In this document: one piece after another, positions 14,301 to 20,109 of the stretch
Position numbering within the stretch: position 1 is the stretch's first letter
Layout of the letters: every line of letters begins with the position of its first letter
DNA from: CAZDYP01 sp964509505
Lineage (GTDB): Bacteria; Chloroflexota; Anaerolineae; JACRMK01
DNA length: 20,109 nt
Assembly (NCBI GenBank): GCA_964509505.1
Contig: CAZDYP010000087.1
Coordinates: forward strand, 1 to 20,109
Direction: 5' to 3'
The notes under the pieces: generated by a model
Databases searched by the model: none
What the model was told of the DNA's origin: nothing
What the model saw: only the letters and a program-made list of their open reading frames with translations
Made by a program: the position numbers and the translations under genes

Positions 14301-15897
14301 AAACACGGGCGGCGCGCCACTCACCCTTAGCAGCGTCGCGTTCACAGGCGGCAGCGCATTCGAGTTCTCTGTCCTCAGCCCCAGCACACCCCAGACGCTC
14401 GCGCCGGGCAGCGCTGTGACGTTCATCATCGCGTTCTCGCCGCCGGGCAATTCAAGCGGCGGCGCGCGCACAGGTACCTTACGCATCAACAGCACCGATC
14501 CTGCGACGCCCATTGTGAACTTAGCGGCTAATGCGACGATTGGCGTGCCGAAGCTTACGCTGAGTGGTGACTTGAATTTTGGCACCGTCGCGCGCGGCAC
14601 GACAGCCACACGGCAAATCGTCGTGAACAACACGGGCAACGCGCCGCTCACCGTGAGCAGCGTGGCGTTTGAGTCGGGCAGCGATGCGAGCTTCACCGTG
14701 CTTGGGCCCGCAACGCCACAAACCATTGCCGCAGGCAGCAGCCTCGCGTTCACGATTCAATTTGCGCCGCCTGCCGATTCCGCACCGGGCGTGCGCACAG
14801 GCACGCTCCGCATCAACAGCGACGACCCCGCAACGCCATCCGTGACCGCGCCTGCGAGCGGCAATGTCGGCGTGCCACATCTCACTGTCTCTAGCACCGC
14901 GTTGCAATTTGGCGCTGTGCCCGTTGACGACCGCACGAATCCGCACACGAGCGATCAAACATTGAAACTCACCAATCAATCATCGTGCGCAGGTTGCGAT
15001 TTGCAATTGCTCTCGTTGCCCATCAGCGGCGCGCATGCAGGCGACTTCACACTCGTTGCGCCGCCAGCGTTGCCCGCGACGATTGCGGCAGGTAACAGCC
15101 TCGATCTCATCGTGCGCTTCAATCCATCGGACAGTGGCGGGCGCGCGGCGACGTTGACGGTGAACAGCGACGATCCGACGAGTCCAACTGTCACTGTGAG
15201 CTTGAGCGGCACGGGCATCATCCCCGCCATCACTGCGTTGCCCAATCCGCTCATCTTCGGACCGACGGTGTATGATCCGATTTGCGACCCGTTGTGCGGC
15301 GCGACCTTGAACGAGACAATCATCAATAGCGGTCAAGCCGAATTGATTCTCGACACCATTCGCATTGACGGCAGCGCGATGTTCACCACACCCGTCGCCA
15401 TTGTGCCGCCATTGCGTGTGCCACCAACGAACAGCGCCGACGTGCCTGTGACGTTCCATCCGACAGGCGGTCCCACCCGCAAGGTGACAGGCACACTATA
15501 CATCACCGACACGCTCGGTCCCGCGCCGACCGCAGCGCCCGTCGTCGCCGCGATTCCCGTGTGCGGTGAATCGGTCGGGCGCGGCATCCGCGTCATCGTC
15601 TATGACAACGACGGTAACCTCGTCTCCATCGCCGATCGCATCAAGCTGCAAAGTCACGGCTTGACACATCCAGTCAACGAGCAAGTGCAGGACCCAGCAT
15701 TGACGACGATTGACCCGCCGACGAGTTGCCAACGCATCCAATTCCATTACGAGAACCACGATTTGCAGGCGACGGAAGTCGAGGGCAATCGCGGCTCGTA
15801 TTACATCTTGACTGTTGACGTAGGCAACAAGCATCTGACATTGAGCTTCACGTTGGAGGTGAACGAGTTTAAGATAATCATTGCGACGGTGCAGTAG
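11335..15897 (+). CDS. large secreted protein: BNR/VPS10-like repeats plus five ASH-type beta domains
   Basis: The 1520-aa protein has a signal peptide (hydrophobic core at about 11-27, Ala-rich cleavage region near 32), then a Ser-rich segment and VFLPLILGG, a stretch I associate with exported Chloroflexota proteins. Residues about 115-850 carry at least ten Asp-box/BNR repeats of the form S-T-D-G-G-x-x-W, for example GGIWKSTDGGVSWKP and GVFRSTDGGATW, which make beta-propellers related to sortilin/VPS10 and glycosidase folds. Residues 858-1395 hold five tandem beta domains of the ASH/choice-of-anchor-D type, each with an (N/Q/I)FG motif and G-T-L-x-(I/V)-x-S-x-D. The last 125 residues form a distinct beta-rich domain without a transmembrane helix or sorting motif that I can see. 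A GGGGGA lies just before the ATG. A cell-surface or extracellular binding role is likely; the ligand is unknown. Confidence 0.9.
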   Translation: MNSQVFLKLSRSVLSLFVLSILLVSSASLTAAPALEPTSSSSSHTVFLPLILGGSAPPQQSSGYEEEYESKQEWLKRFLLLRSDETGFPRPDLWQQGIAHVQQMPVVSRASRQTNRGEAAQVVGVQWSQIGPAPLRIDAEQNFQGSGPDSGEVLDIAIDPRNTTDQIIYIATNDGGIWKSTDGGVSWKPKTDYLPSLSMGAVALDFANKSIVYAGTGNPQDGAGRYCCFGSFTLKGVGIYKSIDAGETWTILGGSIFGGVSIHRIVSPAPNVLLVAAGNGLYRSVDGGLNFGNNAPLFNNGNAFFNGSFISDLAIDTTNATTLYAAVLGQGVFRSTDGGATWPTGNNLFTSTNGAPTANIGYIAFAQSMQPNNQTMFVSVQDSRGQTSPPRPSPFPFLGLYKSTDGGGNWTRMGAIDGFAFGCQCGYDQTLAVDPQDAQRVYVAFQEMFLSTNGGGSFSNITNGKVHWDHHATTFSPPSHWGGGGAPTRLWVGTDGGVHRTDNGGSTWANLNEGIATNLFFSLDIGRGNSTNRGYSFGGTQDTGTIQRQPGYAGKDWHLGVDGDGGRVVVDWSDPKRVYGIDNGIYMITTNGGNSWAFQNAAATGLPACSGSTRACASPIGIDQNDNKVVYAVNGLRLFRSADSGATYTGIQTFTVGATICCAGIWSLATTKADSNVVWVGMADGTVWSTANVASGTNASWTQHIVTGAPTQSGATMPVTALAIDPTNTDRVVVIYGGFTNRNPTNRTKHVFLTTDGGETWTDISGTDGGNPLQNLPDLPLSDVVIDPSTIPHTIIVASDVGVFRTADNGATWQRFGLGLPNVLVSALAIDYTASPALLRAGTYGRSVFELAPASGPLLAVNADLSFGNVGIGQSATRIVQLFNVGTEDLRIANFVRVAGSNAFQIISGPPTPLVLTPGHEVDFTMRFQPSVTGALTATFFINSDDTFTPVYALSASGTGVAPKIAVTGDLNFGLVPRGATATRNVIIQNTGGAPLTLSSVAFTGGSAFEFSVLSPSTPQTLAPGSAVTFIIAFSPPGNSSGGARTGTLRINSTDPATPIVNLAANATIGVPKLTLSGDLNFGTVARGTTATRQIVVNNTGNAPLTVSSVAFESGSDASFTVLGPATPQTIAAGSSLAFTIQFAPPADSAPGVRTGTLRINSDDPATPSVTAPASGNVGVPHLTVSSTALQFGAVPVDDRTNPHTSDQTLKLTNQSSCAGCDLQLLSLPISGAHAGDFTLVAPPALPATIAAGNSLDLIVRFNPSDSGGRAATLTVNSDDPTSPTVTVSLSGTGIIPAITALPNPLIFGPTVYDPICDPLCGATLNETIINSGQAELILDTIRIDGSAMFTTPVAIVPPLRVPPTNSADVPVTFHPTGGPTRKVTGTLYITDTLGPAPTAAPVVAAIPVCGESVGRGIRVIVYDNDGNLVSIADRIKLQSHGLTHPVNEQVQDPALTTIDPPTSCQRIQFHYENHDLQATEVEGNRGSYYILTVDVGNKHLTLSFTLEVNEFKIIIATVQ
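14221..14874 (+). repeat. two near-identical 327-nt domain repeats inside the secreted-protein gene
   Basis: Units starting at 14221 and 14548 are each exactly 327 nt (109 codons) and encode domains that begin PK(I/L)-(A/T)-(V/L)-(T/S)-GDLNFG. They share RG(A/T)TATR, SSVAF, TPQT(L/I)A and RTGTLRINS. The next domain starts at 14875 and is more diverged. This points to a recent internal duplication of one ASH domain. Confidence 0.85.
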
Positions 15898-15900
15898 CGT

Positions 15901-15941
15901 CCTTCGACCAGTTCAGGATGCGGATAGCAGATAGCGGATAG
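15901..15941 (+). repeat. degenerate PELVEG-type repeat core plus heptamer run
   Basis: CCTTCGACCAGTTCAGG (15901-15917) differs at two positions from the core in purH and the kinase gene. It is followed by the heptamers CGGATAG, CAGATAG and CGGATAG. It lies four bases after the stop codon of the secreted-protein gene. Confidence 0.7.
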
Positions 15942-15945
15942 CAAA

Positions 15946-15988
15946 AGAGAACCGCCTCAAGCGCGAATGCTTGAGGCGGTTTTCTTTA
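15946..15988 (+). terminator. rho-independent terminator of the secreted-protein gene
   Basis: AACCGCCTCAAGC (15950-15962) and GCTTGAGGCGGTT (15969-15981) form a perfect 13-bp stem with a 6-nt loop, followed by TTCTTT. Confidence 0.9.
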
Positions 15989-16008
15989 TGACGTATTGGA
16001 AGAAGCCT

Positions 16009-16041
16009 AACCTTGCGAAGGTTTTGAACCTTCGCAAGGTT
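16009..16041. repeat. perfect 15-bp inverted repeat
   Basis: AACCTTGCGAAGGTT and AACCTTCGCAAGGTT are exact inverses around a TTG loop. It lacks a T-run on either strand, so it is more likely a dispersed repeat than a second terminator. Confidence 0.8.
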
Positions 16042-16056
16042 GTTCACCATCGGCTA

Positions 16057-16191
16057 TCAGCCATTCGCCAATTGCAACACATACCTCCGCGCCCACCACA
16101 ACGGCGCGAAGCCACACACACCAAACGCGCAATCCAACAAGCGCCACCCAAACGGAAGTAAAAAGTAATCAGTGAGCAGTGAACTGCTCAC
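16057..16191 (-). CDS. possible 44-aa ORF or gene remnant after the kinase gene
   Basis: Directly after the kinase stop and in the same frame, a GTG inside the palindrome opens a 44-residue frame with LLPFGWRLLDCAFGVCGFAP and WWARRYVLQLANG. The composition is hydrophobic and aromatic like a membrane segment, and codon use is like that of the neighbouring genes. There is no good ribosome binding site, and the palindrome and its T-run would terminate transcription within it. I think it is more likely the tail of a lost gene than an expressed protein. No family is recognised. Confidence 0.25.
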   Translation of the reverse strand: MSSSLLTDYFLLPFGWRLLDCAFGVCGFAPLWWARRYVLQLANG

Positions 16192-16199
16192 TGATTACT
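16160..16199 (-). terminator. 17-bp palindrome acting as terminator of the kinase gene
   Basis: AGTAATCAGTGAGCAGT (16164-16180) and its exact inverse (16183-16199) form a 17-bp stem with a 2-nt spacer. On the minus strand it is followed by TTTTT. The kinase stop codon lies inside the stem. The arm contains heptamer-like words (AGTGAGC, AGTGAAC). Confidence 0.7.
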
Positions 16200-18327
16200 G
16201 CCCGTGCGGCAGGCGCAACACTACACGCGTGTATTGCCCCGCCACACTCTCTACTTCTAATGTGCCACCGATGATGGCGAGCATCGTGCTATGCAACGCC
16301 AAACCTTGTCCGCTACCGCCATTGTGCGTTGATGGTGTAGTGACACCAACACCATCATCCTCGATGGTGATAGATAACCCCCCTTCGACAAGCTCAGGAT
16401 GCGGCGCCACAGGATGCTTGTCTATCGTCACACGCAAATGCAAAGGGCGTGCGCCATCGTCGCCGCGTCCGTGTCGCGCCGCGTTGCGTATCGCCTCGCG
16501 CGTCGCGTAAAGTAACACTTCGGCATAAGGCGGCGGTAGTGTGCGCGCTTCACGTTCAACTGTCGCATCCACTTGCCACGTCACGCCATCGAAAGCACTC
16601 GCATATTCGCGCTCGATCAATTGACGCAAGGCGCCAAGTAATCCAAGTTGCGCAACTTCAGGTGTGGCGGGCGGCAGGTCACGCAGCAGATTTGCAATTT
16701 GTTGATGCGTGTCAGTCAACGTCTCCAACACATGCGCGCTGTGAGCTTGTCCATTGAGCATCAACATGGCCGCGTGCAGTTGTGGCAACACATCGTCGTG
16801 CAGCACACGACGCGCGCGCCGATCCACCAATTGACTGTCGGCGAGGCGTTGGCGTTGCAACGTCATCAAGCGACGCGCCAGCTCGACGCTCGCTTGCGTG
16901 TCAATCAGACGTTCTCCGCTCGCTCGCGCGATTTCGATTTCCTCTTGCGTGTAGAGTCCGCCATCAGCTTTGCCGCCTAACAACAACACACCGATGGGAC
17001 CGCGCTCACTCCACAACGGCACTGCCCATTCCGCGCCGTCATAGCGTGCTGCGTCTAACGGCACGCCCATCGTTTGCGGCGAATCAAATTGTGAAATGAA
17101 TTCATTCAATGGCGCCTTGAATGGGGTGGGAGTTGGATACGACAACGGCGCATCTACCAATGGAGCGAGCGCGCCGACGGCGATGAGCTGCGCGGCGCGC
17201 GCGCTCAACACATCCGCGCATAAAGCGCGAAACGGCGTGCTGACGTCAACCGATAATGGCGAGGGCGATAACAGCTGTTCATACAACCGTTGACTTGACA
17301 CGAAGGGACGCAGCTGCGCCATCGTGTGTTCGCGGTCGACGTAAGAGCGCCACACGACCAACGCATAAAAAATGGCTACTAGCGTCACGCCCAACAAAAC
17401 GCCATACACGGGATGCGCGCGCCACAGCAGCGCGCCGCTCAACAAGCTGCTGAAACCTGCGGCGAGGATGATCGCGTTGTACCAATAGCGCGAGAAGCCA
17501 CGCCGCGGCAACGTCTGCCGCGTGAACACTTCATAGGCGATGATGGCTTGTCCAATCAACAGCGCGGCGACGGCGATGAGCGCGGCGGTCAACAGGTCGA
17601 ACCACAGCAACACTTGAAAATCGAGCTGCTGATTCACGCTCGATAACGCCCACAGCATCACCCATGCGACCAACAAGCTCACGCACAGCAACACGACGGC
17701 AGTGGCCATCAACCATGGGCGCGCACGTCGTCGCGCCAAATTCCACGAGGGCATGATGGCAGTGTGTGCGCTTGAGTTGGGGCGACGCAACGCCTCGAGT
17801 GAGAGCGTGATGCAGGCGAGACAAAACAACGAGTACGTGATGACCAGCAAGATCAATTCATTCAGTTGCACCGAGGGCAACACGACAGCGCGCGTGGCGA
17901 TGGCGATGGGCGGCAATGGATTGGCAAAGGCGAACAACAGAAACAACCCCAGACCCAGCAACGTCGTGAACATCAAGCCCCCACGTTGCGCGCGTTGCGC
18001 GTGAGGCGCAGTCGCAGGCTCATCAAAAAAACCAACGTACCATAAGATCAGCACATACCATACCAAAGGCAGCGCCAACACCGGCACCCAACCGACACGC
18101 CACCAGATTTCCAAGCCGTCGCCCACATCGTGCAGACCAATGCTCAGAATTACCGAGTGACTGATGAAGAAGAGCGCGCCAGCCAATAAGCCACCGCCGG
18201 CTAACCACAAACCCCACATGCGTCGCTCCGCATTCAACAATACCGTCAGTCCCAACCACAACAACACAATCGTGTTGAACAACGATATCGCCATCAAAGC
18301 CCAATCGAAGATCACATTGCCACTCAT
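16195..18327 (-). CDS. membrane sensor histidine kinase, NarL/DesK type
   Basis: The 710-aa protein begins with an integral membrane sensor of about eight helices (residues 8-350), followed by a GAF-like region (about 375-490; GVLLLGGKADGGLYTQEEI). The dimerisation/phosphoacceptor helix has His510 in RRVLHDDVLPQLH, typical of HisKA_3 kinases. The ATPase domain has the N box EAIRNAARHG, G1 EDDGVGV and G2 GSGQGLALH. The His kinase autophosphorylates and passes phosphate to the response regulator encoded 84 bp upstream. A repeat-derived segment HPELVEGG sits between the N and G1 boxes (about 642-650) without breaking the frame. The ATG at 18327 has TGGGG just upstream. The signal is unknown; the multi-helix sensor suggests a membrane-associated or small hydrophobic cue. 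Confidence 0.93.
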   Translation of the reverse strand: MSGNVIFDWALMAISLFNTIVLLWLGLTVLLNAERRMWGLWLAGGGLLAGALFFISHSVILSIGLHDVGDGLEIWWRVGWVPVLALPLVWYVLILWYVGFFDEPATAPHAQRAQRGGLMFTTLLGLGLFLLFAFANPLPPIAIATRAVVLPSVQLNELILLVITYSLFCLACITLSLEALRRPNSSAHTAIMPSWNLARRRARPWLMATAVVLLCVSLLVAWVMLWALSSVNQQLDFQVLLWFDLLTAALIAVAALLIGQAIIAYEVFTRQTLPRRGFSRYWYNAIILAAGFSSLLSGALLWRAHPVYGVLLGVTLVAIFYALVVWRSYVDREHTMAQLRPFVSSQRLYEQLLSPSPLSVDVSTPFRALCADVLSARAAQLIAVGALAPLVDAPLSYPTPTPFKAPLNEFISQFDSPQTMGVPLDAARYDGAEWAVPLWSERGPIGVLLLGGKADGGLYTQEEIEIARASGERLIDTQASVELARRLMTLQRQRLADSQLVDRRARRVLHDDVLPQLHAAMLMLNGQAHSAHVLETLTDTHQQIANLLRDLPPATPEVAQLGLLGALRQLIEREYASAFDGVTWQVDATVEREARTLPPPYAEVLLYATREAIRNAARHGRGDDGARPLHLRVTIDKHPVAPHPELVEGGLSITIEDDGVGVTTPSTHNGGSGQGLALHSTMLAIIGGTLEVESVAGQYTRVVLRLPHGQ
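16376..16404. repeat. PELVEG-type repeat inside the histidine kinase gene
   Basis: The core CCTTCGACAAGCTCAGG (16382-16398) is identical to that in purH and is followed by ATGCGG as in the copy at 15901. On the coding (minus) strand it is read as PELVEG between two ATP-binding boxes. Confidence 0.8.
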
Positions 18328-18343
18328 GTTTGCCCCATAAGAG

Positions 18344-18418
18344 TAGTCAGTCGTCAGTCCTCAATAGCCAGATGAAAGGCGCGTGTCTGGTTACTGGCTA
18401 CTGACGACTGGCTACTGA
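18344..18418. repeat. heptamer runs in inverted pair between response regulator and kinase
   Basis: TAGTCAG and TCGTCAG (18344-18357) are matched by TTACTGG, CTACTGA, CGACTGG and CTACTGA (18391-18418). AGTCGTCAGT (18349-18358) and ACTGACGACT (18400-18409) are exact inverses. A long imperfect hairpin would form between the two cotranscribed genes and could reduce kinase expression relative to the regulator. The run reaches into the regulator's stop codon. Confidence 0.7.
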
Positions 18419-19149
18419 TGCCACGCCACCCACTCGCCCTTCTCGTTCATCACCGTTGCATTGCCGTCGGCGTCCCACGTGATGAGACGCCCCGCGCGCA
18501 TGATGATGGCGGCACGGGTGCGCGCAACTTTTTCGTCGTCGGTCGTTTCGTTCAAACCCCACGTCGTATAGATTTGCCCGTTGGTGCGGCTGATGGTGCG
18601 CCTATCTTTGAAGCCCATGCGCGCGGCAATTTGCTCATTGGTCATGCCTTGTGCGAGCATTTTAGCGACGGCTTGTTCATTGGGTTCGAGCAACGACAAT
18701 GGCGCGTGTTCGTCCTTGTGGCGCACCTCTTGCACGCGCGCTTCGATTTCGGGGTCAATGAAGCTGCGCCCCGCTATCGCATCCGATAACAACGGCACGA
18801 TCAGCTGCGGCAGCAAGTAGTTCGACTTCCGCACGTAAGCATAGTGGCTCAAGATGCCAGAGCGTCGAAAGTCCCGATAGTAGCGGTCGTCGTCTTGAAT
18901 CGAGTAGAAGACGACGGGCATACGCGGAAATTCTTTGCGGATGGCGACGGCGGCTGCGATGCCGTTCTGCTCGCCCGCGAGTTGCACGTCCATCAAGATC
19001 ACGTCGGGCGTTTGCGCGAAACACAACGCGAGCGCATCTTCCCCGCGCGCTGTTTCGGCGACGACGGTCACGCGCCCCGTCGCTTCCAGCCCAACCTTCA
19101 TTGCGCCGCGCAGTTTGGGGTTGTCTTCGACTAATAAGAGTTTCCACAT
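18412..19149 (-). CDS. response regulator, receiver plus LuxR/NarL-like HTH
   Basis: The 245-aa protein has a complete receiver domain: acidic Glu8-Asp9, phosphoacceptor Asp54 in DVILMDVQL, Ser83 and Lys108. The DNA-binding region (about 155-205) reads EPNEQAVAKMLAQGMTNEQI with the NarL-type order of helices. However, the recognition part RRTISRTNGQIYTTWGL departs from the usual T-V-K-x-H pattern. A 30-residue tail with AGRLITWDADG follows. I chose the ATG at 19149 because GAGGA lies 4 nt upstream and the sequence goes straight into the first receiver strand; 17 upstream codons in frame look non-coding. It is transcribed before the histidine kinase and is its evident partner. The target genes are unknown. 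Confidence 0.93.
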   Translation of the reverse strand: MWKLLLVEDNPKLRGAMKVGLEATGRVTVVAETARGEDALALCFAQTPDVILMDVQLAGEQNGIAAAVAIRKEFPRMPVVFYSIQDDDRYYRDFRRSGILSHYAYVRKSNYLLPQLIVPLLSDAIAGRSFIDPEIEARVQEVRHKDEHAPLSLLEPNEQAVAKMLAQGMTNEQIAARMGFKDRRTISRTNGQIYTTWGLNETTDDEKVARTRAAIIMRAGRLITWDADGNATVMNEKGEWVAWHQ

Positions 19150-19165
19150 AATGTCCTCACGCTGA

Positions 19166-19196
19166 ATTGTAGCAGATATGCCGTGTGATGCGTCAA
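19166..19196 (-). promoter_or_regulatory. promoter of the two-component operon, extended -10
   Basis: On the minus strand TTGACG and TACAAT (19166-19171) are 19 bp apart, and TGC directly before the -10 makes an extended -10. The leader is about 10 nt. Inverted words GATGC and GCATC (19187-19211) flank a partial palindrome CACTCAAGTG over the -35 and could be an operator. Confidence 0.5.
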
Positions 19197-19283
19197 GCAC
19201 TCAAGTGCATCATATCGGTCACATAAGCGGTTTCATTTGGTATTCAATTCAGGTAGAGTAACAACTAAAGAGACTATCAAATC

Positions 19284-19379
19284 AAAAATCTCTGTGTTCT
19301 CTGTGTCTAGTATAATGTAGGTCGGATTGCCAATCCGACTTACAGACTTAGTGGCTCTGTGGTGAAAAAAAGAGGAGCG
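19284..19379 (+). repeat. palindrome nested in a CTCTGTGTTCTCTGTG-type repeat
   Basis: Words of a CTCTGTG-rich repeat (19289-19308) resume after an interruption as GTGGCTCTGTGGTGAAAA (about 19351-19368). Between them lies a 29-nt near-perfect palindrome from TGTA (19316) to TACA (19344) with core arms GTCGGATTG and CAATCCGAC. A perfect TATAAT (19311-19316) abuts the palindrome and may serve as the -10 for the next gene, although no -35 is evident. Confidence 0.55.
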
Positions 19380-19383
19380 TGCA

Positions 19384-20109
19384 ATGTCCTTCAAACAACG
19401 CTGGTTCGTCGTCTTTCTATTCGCCTTGGCGATGGCGTGGGTCGAGGCCGCCGTCGTCGTGGATTTGCGCACGCTGATCAATCGCATCGAACCGTACCAA
19501 CCCAATCCGTTGCCACTTGGCTCGAATCTAGTGTCGCTCGGTCAGATCGAATTGGTGCGTGAGCTGGCGACGCTGGTGATGCTCTACACCGTCGGCTGGC
19601 TCGCAGGCACGACACGCCGCAGCCGTTGGGGCTTTACGGCGCTGGCATTTGGGGTGTGGGACATCTTCTACTACGTGTGGCTCAAGGTGATGATTGATTG
19701 GCCTCACTCACTGCTCGATTGGGACATCTTGTTTCTGCTGCCATTGCCATGGTGGGGACCTGTGCTTGCGCCTGTGCTGATTGCGTCGCTCATGCTCATC
19801 GGTGGCACGCTCGTCGCGCGCGGCCACACACCACGCACATGGTCGTGGCGCATCAGCCTCATCGGTGCTACGCTCGCGCTTTATACGTTCATGGCAGATG
19901 CTATGGTCGTTGCTCATCAAGGCATCGAGGCGATTCGCAGCGTGTTGCCTGCGTCGTTCAACTGGTTGCTATTTAGTGTGGCGTGGGCGTTGCTGGCTGT
20001 GCCTGTGGTGGATGTGTTGTGGCAAGCATGGGTACGACGTGAGGTAGGGCAAATTGCCAATTTGTCCACAGGGCAAATTGCCAATTTGTCCACAGGACAA
20101 ACTGCCAAT
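19384..20109 (+). CDS. conserved multi-pass membrane protein, partial (3' end beyond window)
   Basis: An open frame of 242 codons runs from the ATG at 19384 to the window end without a stop. AGGAG lies 6 nt upstream. The product begins MSFKQRWFVVFLFALAMAWV and has about six hydrophobic segments (residues about 7-27, 60-75, 83-100, 115-140, 155-175, 195-215). Conserved-looking loops include RIEPYQPNPLPLG, GVWDIFYYVWLK and LLDWDILFLLPLPWWGP. I know similar uncharacterised membrane proteins from memory but no function. The last 21 codons are a translated 24-nt tandem repeat giving GQIANLST units, which look like an added tail beyond the last helix. The gene diverges from the two-component operon. 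Confidence 0.8.
   Translation, partial: MSFKQRWFVVFLFALAMAWVEAAVVVDLRTLINRIEPYQPNPLPLGSNLVSLGQIELVRELATLVMLYTVGWLAGTTRRSRWGFTALAFGVWDIFYYVWLKVMIDWPHSLLDWDILFLLPLPWWGPVLAPVLIASLMLIGGTLVARGHTPRTWSWRISLIGATLALYTFMADAMVVAHQGIEAIRSVLPASFNWLLFSVAWALLAVPVVDVLWQAWVRREVGQIANLSTGQIANLSTGQTAN
20047..20109 (+). repeat. 24-nt tandem repeat at the window end
   Basis: Two identical 24-nt units (20047-20070 and 20071-20094; each starts GGGCAAATTG and ends TTTGTCCACA) are followed by a third, diverged and cut unit. Each contains the near-palindrome CAAATTGCCAATTTG. Because the unit is a multiple of three, the reading frame passes through it as octapeptides. The full copy number lies beyond the window. Confidence 0.9.

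Noticed and set aside
13399..14753. Long minus-strand frames (216 and 296 aa) opposite the secreted-protein gene
   Set aside because: They are low-complexity mirror images of the repeated BNR/ASH coding sequence without ribosome binding sites.
16009..16041. Second terminator of the secreted-protein gene
   Set aside because: The 15-bp hairpin has no T-run on either strand and a complete terminator lies just before it. It is listed as a repeat.
20047..20109. CRISPR-like array at the window end
   Set aside because: The 24-nt units are directly adjacent without spacers, so this is a simple tandem repeat.

Overview
The window looks like chromosomal DNA of a Chloroflexota bacterium, probably Anaerolineae-like. 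This is inferred from memory of protein style and not from a search. The pointers are a zinc-ribbon protein with a long Pro/Thr linker next to an RseP protease, a secreted protein with a VFLPLI stretch after its signal peptide, and many small palindromic and heptameric repeats between and inside genes. GC content looks moderately high, and the gene content is mostly housekeeping.

Layout. 1-655 has no confident gene; a coding-like remnant lies at about 396-620. 656-729 (minus) is tRNA-Asp(GTC) with its own promoter and terminator. 772-2817 (minus) is a two-gene unit, rseP followed by a zinc-ribbon membrane protein. A divergent promoter region (2818-2978) leads to the plus-strand central-carbon cluster: yvcK/glmR-like gluconeogenesis factor (2979-3989), a two-CBS-domain protein (4131-4505), three tandem GAPDH paralogues (4530-8010), a probable 53-aa small protein (8053-8214), pgk (8211-9383) and purH (9393-11018). 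A promoter plus intrinsic terminator at 11067-11240 bound a structured RNA of about 140 nt. This is either an independent sRNA or the leader of the next gene, a 1520-aa secreted protein with VPS10/BNR-like repeats and five ASH-type beta domains (11335-15897). On the minus strand, 16195-19149 holds a NarL-type response regulator and a membrane histidine kinase. The window ends inside a six-TM conserved membrane protein (19384 to beyond 20109).

How the genes work together. YvcK, CBS, three GAPDHs and PGK form a dense lower-glycolysis/gluconeogenesis locus. GAPDH1 keeps the Asp expected of NAD-dependent enzymes. GAPDH2 and GAPDH3 are translationally coupled (ATGA overlap) and share a two-residue insertion plus loss of that Asp in the cofactor loop, so the paralogues may differ in cofactor or direction.

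The most unusual layer is the repeats. A CCTTCGACAAGCTCAGG element lies in frame inside both purH and the histidine kinase gene, encoding the peptide PELVEG, with a third, degenerate copy after the secreted-protein gene. A second, nested-palindrome element adds about 25 codons to purH and has a diverged relative upstream of the gap2-gap3 pair. Heptamer runs, often in inverted pairs, occupy several intergenic gaps.
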